Shown: in pieces, positions 35,301 to 42,822 of the stretch
Layout of the letters: each line of letters opens with the position of its first letter
Position numbering within the stretch: the first letter of the stretch is position 1
Origin: CAVXHQ01 sp963789535
Lineage (GTDB): Bacteria > Pseudomonadota > Alphaproteobacteria > Rhodobacterales > Rhodobacteraceae
NCBI GenBank assembly: GCA_963789535.1
Contig: CAWBKU010000005.1
Location: 744,001-808,000, forward strand
Length of the DNA: 64,000 bases
Direction of reading: 5' to 3'
The notes under the pieces: model-generated
What the model was told of the DNA's origin: nothing
Databases searched by the model: none
What the model saw: the letters and a program-made list of their open reading frames with translations, nothing else
Translations under genes and position numbers: made by a program

Positions 35301-37738
35301 GCAGCCACGGGAACCGTCAGGCGCCGTTCGACCGGGCGGCCCGACCCCTCGGACACGCGCAGCGTCGCCACAGCCTCGAGCGGTTGCGCAACCGGGGCAG
35401 CGGGCGCGTCGAGAAAGACCGGCACGACCGCGCGCCCGAATGCGTCGGTCCGTTCGCCGCCGTCGACATAGTATTGCTGCGCCTCGAAGCGTTCGTCGTA
35501 ACGGCCGAAGACATAGCCCGGGTATGCCGGCAGACCGTCCGCGGCCCGCACGAGAACCTCGCCTTCGACGGGCAGGTCCGGGGCGGCGGGGCCGAACAGG
35601 AAGCGGGCGTCCACGACGAGGGCCGTATCCGAACCGAGGGCCAGCAGCGGCTCCGCCTCGATGTCGAAATCGATGCGCTCGGGCAGGAAATCCTCGACCA
35701 GAACGGAGGTGTCGGCGAGGGCGTCGCCGTCGACGTCGGCCTTGACCTCGATCCGCCAGGCGCCGCGCGGCGCGGTGCCCGCGATGGGCAGCGCAAAGAC
35801 GTGGCCGCCCGCGGCGTCGGCGGTCGAGGCGATGCGGGACCACTCGACCCCGTCAGGGCGATAGACGATGGCGGTCAGCGGCACGCCGGGCAGGGCGAGG
35901 GCCTGCGCGTCGCGCATCAGGGCGGTGGCGAAGATCGTCTCGCCCGCGCGATAGGCGCCGCGGTCGGTGGTCAGGAAAACGTCGATGGGCGGGGCCGCCT
36001 CGCGCCCCTCGACGCCGCGGTCCGACAGGTCGAACGCGGGGTCGGTCAGCGACAGGAAGGCGACGTCGTCGATGCCGTTGGCGACGAGGACAAGGGCCGG
36101 TGCGGCGGCACCGGTCCCGCGTGTGAGGCCGGGTTCGAACCGGGCGACACCCTCCGCGTCGGTGGTGGCGGTGCCGAGGATCTCGTTGGCGCGGGACAAG
36201 AGCGTCACATCGGCGCCGCCGATCGGTCCGGCACTCGCCAGAGAGCGGGCGATCACGGTCAGACCGTCGGTGCCGCGCATCGTCGTCAGGCCCACGTCGG
36301 ACAGGATGAACCACTGCGACGCGGGCGCAGTGTCGTAGGGGTCGGCACCGGGAATCGTTGCCGAAATGACGTAGAGACCGGCGGGCTGCCCCTCCAGCGC
36401 CTCGGACAGGGGCAGGCGGGTCAGGCCGTCGCGGTTCAGCTCGGTCGAGACCTCGGCCACGCCCTGCCAGACCGGGGTGCCGATGTCGCGCTCGAAATAC
36501 TCCTGCTGCCAGGCGTAGAGCGGGCTCGCGAACATATCCTCCTGCATGGCGCGCAGGATGTTGCGGTCGGACACGCGGCCCACGGTGATGTCCACCGTCT
36601 CGAGGTTCACCGTCTCGATCGGCATCGCGATGTCGCCCGAGTTCGGCAGGACGTAGGCGCGGCTGATGAAGCGCACCGCGGGCATGCGGTCGCGGACATA
36701 GAGCGCCAGCTCGACGGGCCGTTCCAGCACCTCGCCCGAGGCGGCGGGCAGGCCCTGACGCAGGACGACGCGGTACCGCTCGCCATGGCGGACGCCGTCG
36801 ATACACAATTCGTTGTCCTGCACCGATACCGCGAGGCGCGGATCGGGGAGTTGTACGTAGGTCGAATAATCGAGCCCCGCCTGCACCAGCGGCTCGTTGA
36901 AGATGGCACAGATGCGCGGCGTGGCGGTGTCGCTCTCGACATCCGTGGTGTCGACGTAAAAGCCATAGAGGCCGATGACGCGGTCCAGCGCCTCTTCGAT
37001 GGCGGGATCGGGTGAGAGGGCGAGGGCGGTGCGCAGTGCCGGGATCGCGTCGCGCCCGCGGCCGTTGTCCTCGAGGACGACGGCCATGCTGCGCAGCACC
37101 TGCACCTGAGCGCCGGTGCCGGGGGTCCGCAGATAGGCGTTCACGATGGCCGACAGGCGGCCGATGCGGGGCGAGTCGTTGTTGGACGCCTGCCGTGTCG
37201 CATAGGTGCGCCAGTCGGCCCAATTGTCGGAGACCGCAATGGTGGCGCCAAGCAGTCCGAACGTGCCGGTGGACTCGCCGCCCGACGCATCGAGCAGGCG
37301 CGCGACGGTGAACTCGCCCGCCCGATGGTAATACCCCATGCGCTGCGCGTCTGCGGCATAGGCGGCGATCTCGTCATCGGTGATGAAATCCGCAAGGTCC
37401 GCGGCGCGGGTGGCGGCGATGGCCTCGGCGGCCGGATCGGTGGTGAGCAGGCGGGCCGACAGGGCGCCGACGAAGGTCTGGGGCGTGACCGGCCCGGCCT
37501 TGCCGAAGCAGGCATTGGCGTTTTCGTTGAAGGTGAACGATTGGCAGTCCCCGTTCGCGCGGCACGCGTTCTCGCAGGCCTCGATCGTCGTGTCGCGATA
37601 GGCAAAGATGTCGCCGCCGGGGAAATCGGTGTCCGTCGAATAGACCGCCCGCCGGTCGGGGATGAGGTCGGGGGCAGGTTGTGCTGTCACGACGAGGGGG
37701 GCAAGCGCCAAGGCGGCGGACAGGAACAGGCGGCGCAT
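32318..37738 (-). CDS. yfhM: Bacterial alpha-2-macroglobulin with N-terminal PAN/Apple-like module
   Basis: A 1806-residue exported protein, signal peptide cleaved near VTAQP (residue 20). Bacterial alpha-2-macroglobulins trap proteases in the periplasm. A Cys-rich PAN/Apple-like module (CENACRANGDCQSFTFNENANACFG, about residues 54-78) precedes many macroglobulin beta-sandwich domains. The A2M domain lies near residues 1140-1230, and the thioester site YPYGCTEQITSRALPLLYLSG has its Cys at about 1363 (Cys-Thr-Glu-Gln in place of the usual Cys-Leu-Glu-Gln). The complement-like alpha/alpha toroid follows. No lipobox is seen at the signal cleavage site, so it is probably soluble rather than a lipoprotein. 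It is directly followed by pbpC. Confidence 0.93.
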   Translation of the reverse strand: MRRLFLSAALALAPLVVTAQPAPDLIPDRRAVYSTDTDFPGGDIFAYRDTTIEACENACRANGDCQSFTFNENANACFGKAGPVTPQTFVGALSARLLTTDPAAEAIAATRAADLADFITDDEIAAYAADAQRMGYYHRAGEFTVARLLDASGGESTGTFGLLGATIAVSDNWADWRTYATRQASNNDSPRIGRLSAIVNAYLRTPGTGAQVQVLRSMAVVLEDNGRGRDAIPALRTALALSPDPAIEEALDRVIGLYGFYVDTTDVESDTATPRICAIFNEPLVQAGLDYSTYVQLPDPRLAVSVQDNELCIDGVRHGERYRVVLRQGLPAASGEVLERPVELALYVRDRMPAVRFISRAYVLPNSGDIAMPIETVNLETVDITVGRVSDRNILRAMQEDMFASPLYAWQQEYFERDIGTPVWQGVAEVSTELNRDGLTRLPLSEALEGQPAGLYVISATIPGADPYDTAPASQWFILSDVGLTTMRGTDGLTVIARSLASAGPIGGADVTLLSRANEILGTATTDAEGVARFEPGLTRGTGAAAPALVLVANGIDDVAFLSLTDPAFDLSDRGVEGREAAPPIDVFLTTDRGAYRAGETIFATALMRDAQALALPGVPLTAIVYRPDGVEWSRIASTADAAGGHVFALPIAGTAPRGAWRIEVKADVDGDALADTSVLVEDFLPERIDFDIEAEPLLALGSDTALVVDARFLFGPAAPDLPVEGEVLVRAADGLPAYPGYVFGRYDERFEAQQYYVDGGERTDAFGRAVVPVFLDAPAAPVAQPLEAVATLRVSEGSGRPVERRLTVPVAADGPMIGIRPDFEDVVAEGDMARFSLVAVIAPIVEAAPPEMEAVWTINRLETRYQWYQYYGDWNWEPITSRTRIATGTATLGADPVQVSAPVDWGRYEIVVESTGGTYVATSTDFYAGWYAPADAGATPDFLEASLDADSYAVGDTATFRVVPRAAGTAIVTVMTNRVVALRMVEVSEGENLITLPVTDEWGAGVYVSASVIRPMEVDAGRNPSRALGLAYASVDPGARALDVTIDAPDIQRPRGPLSVSVQIDGLSAGDTGYVTLAAVDVGILNLTAFAAPDPQGHYFGQRKLGVELRDIYGRLIDGLTGTLGAIRTGGDGQAGMGTEAPPPTEELVAYFTGPVRVDAQGRAELSFDIPSFNGTVRLSAVAWSETGVGQASSDVVVRDPVVVTASVPRFMAPGDESRLLLEITHTDGPSGEMALAITADGLSVPAGAVPASFTLEDGGRQILRIPVIADLPGIHTVTISLTTPDGETLDKVLTVPVQVNDPEVAVSTRLSLAPGETFTFDDAVFANFRPGSGSATLSVGPLARFDAPGLLLTLDRYPYGCTEQITSRALPLLYLSGVASAMGLAEPREIDARINDAIVNVLGNQAANGAFGLWGPYSGDLWLDAYVTDFLSRARAEGYAVPDRAFAIAMDNLQNKVNYAPDFEQGGGDLAYALYVLAREGSASVGDLRYYADEKAGDFGQPLGLAQLGAALALYGDQPRADMLFERASRMVAAWPERTGQSYWRYDYGSGRRDAAAVLALATEVGSTAVDAEMLTARATRPAQYLSTQEAVWSLLAVQGLIDNFAQTGVTIDGAIPDGPLVRLREADTNAAPVRVANGGTQPTELTISSFGVPSIPEPAGGTGFAIARDYYALDGTPVTLDNVAVGTRLVTVLTVTPFGRQESRLMVNDPLPAGFEIDNPNLLAGGDLAALDWLTEVTPENTQFRQERFLSAVDWRSDQPFQLAYIVRAVSPGSFHHPAASVEDMYRPDLRANTDAGTVTVSE

Positions 37739-37819
37739 CGAAATCTCCCCGAGGCTGGAATGTCGCCAGACTAGGGCCGGCGGAGCGAAGCCGCAACGGC
37801 ACAGATGTGCAGGTATTCC

Positions 37820-38614
37820 CTACCGGCGCGGCTTTTCGACAATCGTTTCAGGATAGGGGCGCAGGAAGACGGGGCGGGTCGCGGTGCTGTCGGCGGCACT
37901 GAACGCATAGCCGTCCGCATCGAAGGCGCGCAGGTCGCCGGGGTCGGTCAGGCGGTGCTGAACGATGAACCGCGCCATGGCGCCGCGCGCCCGCTTGGCA
38001 TAGAAGCTCACGATCCTCGCCTCGCCGTTCCGGACCTCGTGGAACACCGGTGTCACGACGTTCAGGCCAAGGGCCGGGCGGTCGGCGACCCGGAAATACT
38101 CTTCGCTCGCGCAGTTGACGAGGGTGCCCGTCCCGAGGGTGCGGGCGTGGTCGCGCAGCGCCCGGGCCAGGCCGTCGCCCCAATAGTCGTAAAGGCCGGC
38201 ACCCCGCCGCGTCCGCAGGCGGGCCCCCATCTCGAGGCGGTAGGGCTGAATCCCGTCGAGCGGGCGCAGCAGACCGTAAAGGCCCGACAGGATCCGCAGG
38301 TGGGTCTGCGCCCGGTCGATGTCGGCAGGCGACAGGGTCCGGGCGGCCAGCCCCTTATAGGTGTCGCCGTCGAAGGCATAGATCGCAGGGCGGGTCGCCG
38401 CAGTCTCGGGCGCGTCGGCAAAGGCGCGGAACCGGTCGCGGTTCAGCCGCGCAAGATCGTCCGACAGGGACATAAGGGCGCGCAGGTCGCGCAGCGGCAG
38501 GTTGCGCATCGTGCGCGCCAGCCGGGCCGCGTCGGCCTGACCCCCGGGTGCGGTCGGTGCGACGGGCGCCTCGGAAAAGTCGAGCGACTTGGCGGGCGAC
38601 AGGACGGTCAGCAT
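37820..38614 (-). CDS. yaaA: Peroxide stress protein YaaA
   Basis: A 264-residue YaaA/DUF328 family protein. In E. coli YaaA limits free iron and DNA damage during peroxide stress. It starts MLTVLSPAKSLDFSEAP, the family N-terminus, and carries ILSGLYGLLRPLDGIQPYRLEMGARL, the LVNCASEEYFRVAD segment and a late FYAKRARGAMARFIVQHRL helix-hairpin-helix-like stretch with basic DNA-binding residues. The ATG at 38614 is used because the family always starts here. It is a single gene between the A2M gene and a divergent small operon. Confidence 0.95.
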   Translation of the reverse strand: MLTVLSPAKSLDFSEAPVAPTAPGGQADAARLARTMRNLPLRDLRALMSLSDDLARLNRDRFRAFADAPETAATRPAIYAFDGDTYKGLAARTLSPADIDRAQTHLRILSGLYGLLRPLDGIQPYRLEMGARLRTRRGAGLYDYWGDGLARALRDHARTLGTGTLVNCASEEYFRVADRPALGLNVVTPVFHEVRNGEARIVSFYAKRARGAMARFIVQHRLTDPGDLRAFDADGYAFSAADSTATRPVFLRPYPETIVEKPRR

Positions 38615-38831
38615 CGAGGGCACCTCCGGGAACGGGCGCCTTAGACCATGGCGGGGGTCGGACCGCCATGCGTGCAATGGCCGCGACCTGCGGCCCGGTC
38701 GGCGTGGCGCCGATGCGTCTCTGCCTAACCGGTCGGTAATGGTTTTGCGGCACATTGCGCGTGGCGGAACCACCGCCGATCCGACGGCCCAGACCGGCCC
38801 CGACGATGTCCGTGCCCAACCATCTCCGTAA

Positions 38832-39014
38832 ATGAGGCCTGCCGTGTGCGATCCCGCCCTGCAAATCCACTCCTTCCTGCGCCCCGTCCGGGCGGAAGAT
38901 CACGCCGCGCCGCTTGAACCGACGGCACCGCCGCCGGTCCGCGTCTGCGCCGGGGGAAGCTGCAAGGGCTGTTCGGCGGACGTCATCGTCGGGGCGCAGG
39001 AGCGGCGGGAGTGA
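38832..39014 (+). CDS. Small Cys-containing protein
   Basis: A 60-residue open frame of unknown function. Its C-terminal third reads VRVCAGGSCKGCSADVIVGAQ, a C-x4-C-x2-C pattern that could bind metal or form disulfides. An early Cys is in AVCDPALQ. Evidence that it is real is its GTGA overlap with the next gene and the ATG in a 217-bp gap otherwise lacking genes. No family is recognised and the length is close to chance, so confidence is moderate. Confidence 0.45.
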   Translation: MRPAVCDPALQIHSFLRPVRAEDHAAPLEPTAPPPVRVCAGGSCKGCSADVIVGAQERRE

Positions 39015-39292
39015 AACGCGCCGCTTCCGCCCTCGGCCGATTCCTGCGACGGCCTCAGGTCACGGTCTGCCTCGGGGTGCTGGTGTGCATCAGCGGTGTC
39101 TCCGAAATGATGGAGGAAGTGATCGAGGGCTATGAAGGCACGCTTGGCGCGGTTCACGGTGTCATCGCCTTTGGCATCGTGACCCTGCTCAAGGGATTGA
39201 CCGAGCTCGCCGAAGGGATCGAGCTCGTCACCATCGAGATCGAGGAAGTCGAACGCGATGAGGCCGAGGACAAGGCGTCGGGCGTCACCTGA
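39011..39292 (+). CDS. Small membrane protein of unknown function
   Basis: A 93-residue protein with two predicted membrane helices: PQVTVCLGVLVCISGVSEMM (about 15-34) and AVHGVIAFGIVTLLKGLTELAEGIEL (about 46-71), then a strongly acidic end (EIEEVERDEAEDK). The pattern of a helix ending SGVSEMMEEVIEGYE, then HGVIAFG, recurs in small unannotated bacterial membrane proteins I have seen, but I cannot name the family. It starts with GTG, overlapping the preceding small gene as GTGA. The gene converges on the EF-hand/Erv gene. Confidence 0.65.
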   Translation: MKRAASALGRFLRRPQVTVCLGVLVCISGVSEMMEEVIEGYEGTLGAVHGVIAFGIVTLLKGLTELAEGIELVTIEIEEVERDEAEDKASGVT

Positions 39293-39324
39293 CCGGCAGG
39301 GCGCCGGTCCCGCCGTCGGGCGGA

Positions 39325-41601
39325 TCACCGCTCGACGAACATCCCGCTGATTGCAAAGGCCGCCGCAACCGCGTCGACAGGTGCGACGCGATCGGATGTC
39401 TCTTGCCCGAGGGCATAGGTCCGGGTGAGCCAGCCGGTGTCCGCCATTGCCTGCGTCAGGTCGGCGATTGCACCGTCGGCGCGTTCGATGGTCAGGGCGA
39501 TCGCATCCGTTTCGCCCGCCCGAACGGCGTGGCCGAGTTCGTCGCGCAGCACCGCAAGATGGGCGGCAGGTTTGGTGATGGCGTAGATGGCGTTCACCCT
39601 GCCGATGGCAACCGACGTGTGCCCGTGCGCCGCTGCGCGGGCCATTTCGGCCTCGATCCCGGGCCAGAACCGCGAGGTATAGAGCGGTTTGGGCTGTCGG
39701 TGATACCACGGTTCGGTCCGCGCGATCGACGACGAGACGGCGTTGTGCAGCATCCACAAGAATGTGCGCAATCCGCCGGGGGCAGTGACGGTGGCGAGTT
39801 TGGCGTCCAGCGTGATCGCCATGTCGTAGGCACCGCGGGCGCGGCCCAGTAGCAGGAATTCGACCGGATACATCTCCACCTCGCGGTTGCGGATCACGTA
39901 TCGGTTGAGGTGATAGCGGCAGTAGGGGCAGGGATACATCGTCGCAAAGCTGCGAAAGAAGGTGATGAAACCCTCCACGGCAGAGGCCCGCGCCGAAGGG
40001 GGCATTGCCTCGATCAGTTCGGCAGAGCCGTGCAGCAGGCCCCAGACGGCAGGGCCGATATAATAGGGAAAGCTGAGGCGCATGTCCGAGGTCGCGACGT
40101 CATGGCGACCCAGGTGAAGATCGACAAAGGCGACGTACTCGCTCAGATATCCGCTGTCTCGGCCGAACTCCGCGCGTTCGCGCCGCTTCTCGACGCCTGA
40201 AAGATAGGGTTCCGTCAGCGACCACGCCTGTTGCAGGGAAAGCTTTACGGCAAGTGAACAGGCGGCGAAACCGTCGCGCAGGTCGGTGGCGAACCGCTCG
40301 AAGGCACCCTGCGCGGTCAGGCCCCCGTGCCAGTCGTCGAGATCCCGCGCGGTCATATCGCGGGCGCGATACAGGTCGGCGTCCGTCAGGATCGAGGCGC
40401 AGAGCAGGAGTTGCGGCATGAACGTGTCGTACCAGAACCGCACCGGCATGATCGCGCCGTCGACGCGCGCGTCCGCCACCGACAGGATGACCCGGTTCCA
40501 GCTTTCGAGATAGTCGGCCGTGGGCGGCGCCGCTGGCGTTGCGCGCACCGCCTCGGCGCGCAGTTCGGCGTGGCGCAGTCTACCGATCTCGTGGAGCGCA
40601 AGGGCGTCGACGCCGGCGCGGTCGAGGCCGAAGCCTTGCATCCGCAGCGACAGCACCCCCTCGATCACCGCCCGGCACAGGTTTCGGCGGCGGTCGAGGC
40701 CGCTGCGTTCCATATCTATGGTGCCCTGAGCGGCAAGCATCGCGGGCGCTTTGTCGACGCCATGCCACCCGGCGATACGGGCATGCAGGCGGGCGACCTC
40801 GTCTTGCACGAGGGTATCGAGGCGCCGGAACTCGGCGATGCAGGCGGGGCCGGTGACGATGCCGAGCGACAGGTAGTAGTCTATCGTCGCGGTGATGAAC
40901 CGGGCGAAATCGTCGATGGTATAGGGCAGGTCGCGGGCGCGCAGGTGGGTCTCTGAATTGGCTGCGTAATTCGCGCGGAAACTGCGGTAGGCAGCGCCCT
41001 GCATCAGCCGGAAGAACCCGATCCGAAGGTCGCGCGGGGTGAGGCCGCTGTCCGAAACCGATGTCGGTCGCGGACCGGTCGGCGCCGCGGCAACCGCCGC
41101 GCGGTGCGGCGCCGCGCCGATCTGATCCGCAGGCAGATGGCTCGCCCGATAACTCTGCGCGCCGGCGGGCGGTGCCTCGGCGAGATAGAGGGTCAGGTCG
41201 TCGAGGCCGATACGCCCGTCTCCGTCTGCGTCGATCTCGTCGACCAGAAGTCTAGCCTCCTCCGGTTCGACGCCGAAGACGAGGATCGCAGCCAGCAGTG
41301 CGTCCTTGGCGATGGTGCCCGCATCATCGGCGTCGAACCCTGCAAAGGCGTGTCGCAGACGCAGCGCAGGATCGCCCAAGAGCGCCACCATGCAGTCTGT
41401 GAACCGAGCGCTATCGAGCGGCGCAGGGTGATCCGGTCCGCCGAGGGCGAACGAGACCTCTTGTTCGGAGAGGGCCGTGCCGCGATGCCGCAGGATATCG
41501 TGCAATACCGTGATCGACGACAGGTCCGGTCGCAGCCTGGCCTTGCTCTGCCATTCGGACCAAAGGGCGTCGATCCGGTCGTAATCGTGCAGCCTCGGCA
41601 T
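39325..41601 (-). CDS. EF-hand protein with C-terminal Erv/ALR-like sulfhydryl oxidase domain
   Basis: A 758-residue protein with an unusual architecture. Residues 86-140 hold a paired EF-hand: AFAGFDADDAGTIAKD (degenerate) and DEIDADGDGRIGLDDL, a canonical calcium loop. A long helical region of unknown type (about 175-510) follows. Residues 515-660 resemble the Erv1/ALR FAD-linked sulfhydryl oxidase fold: AVWGLLHGSAELIEA (W-x-x-x-H), FITFFRSFATMYPCPYC with C558-P-Y-C561, and FLWMLHNAVSSSIA (H-N-x-V). In Erv proteins the CxxC next to FAD passes electrons from thiols to oxygen. No signal peptide is seen. An AGGAGG-like site lies upstream. It is the last gene of the eleven-gene cluster. The Erv assignment is by motif only. 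Confidence 0.75.
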   Translation of the reverse strand: MPRLHDYDRIDALWSEWQSKARLRPDLSSITVLHDILRHRGTALSEQEVSFALGGPDHPAPLDSARFTDCMVALLGDPALRLRHAFAGFDADDAGTIAKDALLAAILVFGVEPEEARLLVDEIDADGDGRIGLDDLTLYLAEAPPAGAQSYRASHLPADQIGAAPHRAAVAAAPTGPRPTSVSDSGLTPRDLRIGFFRLMQGAAYRSFRANYAANSETHLRARDLPYTIDDFARFITATIDYYLSLGIVTGPACIAEFRRLDTLVQDEVARLHARIAGWHGVDKAPAMLAAQGTIDMERSGLDRRRNLCRAVIEGVLSLRMQGFGLDRAGVDALALHEIGRLRHAELRAEAVRATPAAPPTADYLESWNRVILSVADARVDGAIMPVRFWYDTFMPQLLLCASILTDADLYRARDMTARDLDDWHGGLTAQGAFERFATDLRDGFAACSLAVKLSLQQAWSLTEPYLSGVEKRRERAEFGRDSGYLSEYVAFVDLHLGRHDVATSDMRLSFPYYIGPAVWGLLHGSAELIEAMPPSARASAVEGFITFFRSFATMYPCPYCRYHLNRYVIRNREVEMYPVEFLLLGRARGAYDMAITLDAKLATVTAPGGLRTFLWMLHNAVSSSIARTEPWYHRQPKPLYTSRFWPGIEAEMARAAAHGHTSVAIGRVNAIYAITKPAAHLAVLRDELGHAVRAGETDAIALTIERADGAIADLTQAMADTGWLTRTYALGQETSDRVAPVDAVAAAFAISGMFVER

Positions 41602-41629
41602 CGGCGTCCTCCCCTTCTTGCCGTTGTGG

Positions 41630-42421
41630 TCAGGCGGCCGCATCGGCGCGCAGCATCGCCTCGAAATCGACCTGGCTGGGAAGGGGCACCGGCGTCATGC
41701 CCGCGATCCGCTTGATCCGCTCGCACATGCGGGCGGTATCCTTGCGTTCGACGGGGCCATGGCCGCTCACGATAAGCTTGGAATCCAGCGCCTTGATCCG
41801 GTCGGCGGCGGCGCCGATGACGGCCTCGGGGATATGCTCGAACCAGATGTGGTTCACCCGGTTCATCCAGAAGAATCCCTCTTCATAGTCCGTCTCGGAC
41901 AACTCGTCGGTGTATTGCGGCACCTGCGGCGTGACGGTCCCAAAACAGTCGGCGGCGAAATAGACCTCGGTCTTCGGATCCCACAGGCCGGCGGTCGCCG
42001 AACTGTCGAACAGCGGCGGCCGCAGGGCGGTGACGGTGCGGTCGCCGATGTCGAGGCGGTCGCCGTCGTTCATCAGGTGCACCCGGTCGAGGGGAATCGC
42101 GAACTCTTCCGAGAGTTTGCCAAGACCGAGGAAGTTGGTGATGAGCTTCGCGTTCGGACACAGGTCCAGAACCTGCGCGATGGCGCCGGAATGGTCGCGG
42201 TCCTCGTGGCTGAGAAACAGCCAGCGCACATCCTCGGGCTCGACGATCCGGAACGCCTCTTCGAGGTAGATGTCGCGGTGGACCGTGGCGAGGGTGTCGA
42301 GCAGCATCGGCTGCTCTCCCCTGATGACCATGGCGTTGACGGCCATCTGGCCGACGCCCGGGACCGGCACGGCCTCGGGGATGACGAAGGTTTCTGGGGC
42401 GACTTGGAACGATCGTGTCAT
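41630..42421 (-). CDS. Stand-alone flavodiiron-type metallo-beta-lactamase-fold protein
   Basis: A 263-residue protein with the metallo-beta-lactamase fold of the ODP (oxygen-diiron) group, the N-terminal domain of flavodiiron proteins. The diiron motif H-x-E-x-D-H appears in LFLSHEDRDHSGAI, with further ligands His and Asp in AADCFGT and LIVSGHGPV. The flavodoxin domain of FprA/NorV proteins is missing, so it must receive electrons from a partner or act differently (for example as an oxygen or redox sensor). ATG 42421 is chosen as the start over an upstream in-frame ATG. It lies between the ABM-like and EF-hand/Erv genes of the cluster. Confidence 0.82.
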   Translation of the reverse strand: MTRSFQVAPETFVIPEAVPVPGVGQMAVNAMVIRGEQPMLLDTLATVHRDIYLEEAFRIVEPEDVRWLFLSHEDRDHSGAIAQVLDLCPNAKLITNFLGLGKLSEEFAIPLDRVHLMNDGDRLDIGDRTVTALRPPLFDSSATAGLWDPKTEVYFAADCFGTVTPQVPQYTDELSETDYEEGFFWMNRVNHIWFEHIPEAVIGAAADRIKALDSKLIVSGHGPVERKDTARMCERIKRIAGMTPVPLPSQVDFEAMLRADAAA

Positions 42422-42478
42422 TGGCGGAACCTTTGGCAGAGGGGGGACGGCAACGCCGGGCGCCACCGTCCGAACGGG

Positions 42479-42805
42479 TCAGGCGGCGGCGTCCATCCCC
42501 AGTTTGTAGAAATCCTCGAGCGTGTAGCGCACCATCTGGAAGGTCGACATGTCGATGGTCGCGGTGAACGCCTTGGTGCCCGGCGCCTCGACGAATTTAT
42601 TCATCGAGGATTGCGCATCCTCGGCACTCGCCCAGTGCAGCACGACGATCCAGCCGCCCGTCGCGGATTTGCCGGTGTCGCGGTCGAGAAAGCCGGGTAG
42701 TTTGCCGAGGAACTCGCGCTCCATGGTCTTTGTCTCGGCGATGAACGCCGCGTCGGTGACGCCGTCGGCGAGGCGGAAAGTGACGATTTCGATGGTCTTG
42801 GCCAT
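42479..42805 (-). CDS. Dimeric alpha/beta-barrel (ABM-like) protein
   Basis: A 108-residue ferredoxin-like alpha/beta-barrel protein, similar to antibiotic-biosynthesis-monooxygenase and stress-responsive A/B-barrel domains. The opening IEIVTFRLADGVTDAAFIAETKTMEREFLGKLPGFLDRDTG and the GGWIVVLHWASAEDAQSSMNKF strand-helix are typical. Such proteins can be cofactor-free monooxygenases or small decarboxylases/isomerases; no catalytic role can be read here. It is 17 bp from the epimerase-like gene and translated in the same cluster. Confidence 0.75.
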   Translation of the reverse strand: MAKTIEIVTFRLADGVTDAAFIAETKTMEREFLGKLPGFLDRDTGKSATGGWIVVLHWASAEDAQSSMNKFVEAPGTKAFTATIDMSTFQMVRYTLEDFYKLGMDAAA

Positions 42806-42822
42806 GGGGGGCTCTCCTTTGG

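Noticed and set aside
33908..37015. A 1035-residue open frame on the plus strand opposite the alpha-2-macroglobulin gene
   Set aside because: It is antisense to a well-supported gene, has an implausible composition rich in Arg, Gly, Asp and His, and no domain pattern; long shadow frames are expected at this GC content.
38725..38928. Minus-strand frames in the gap before the small Cys-containing gene
   Set aside because: No start signal, no family resemblance, and composition typical of non-coding shadow frames.
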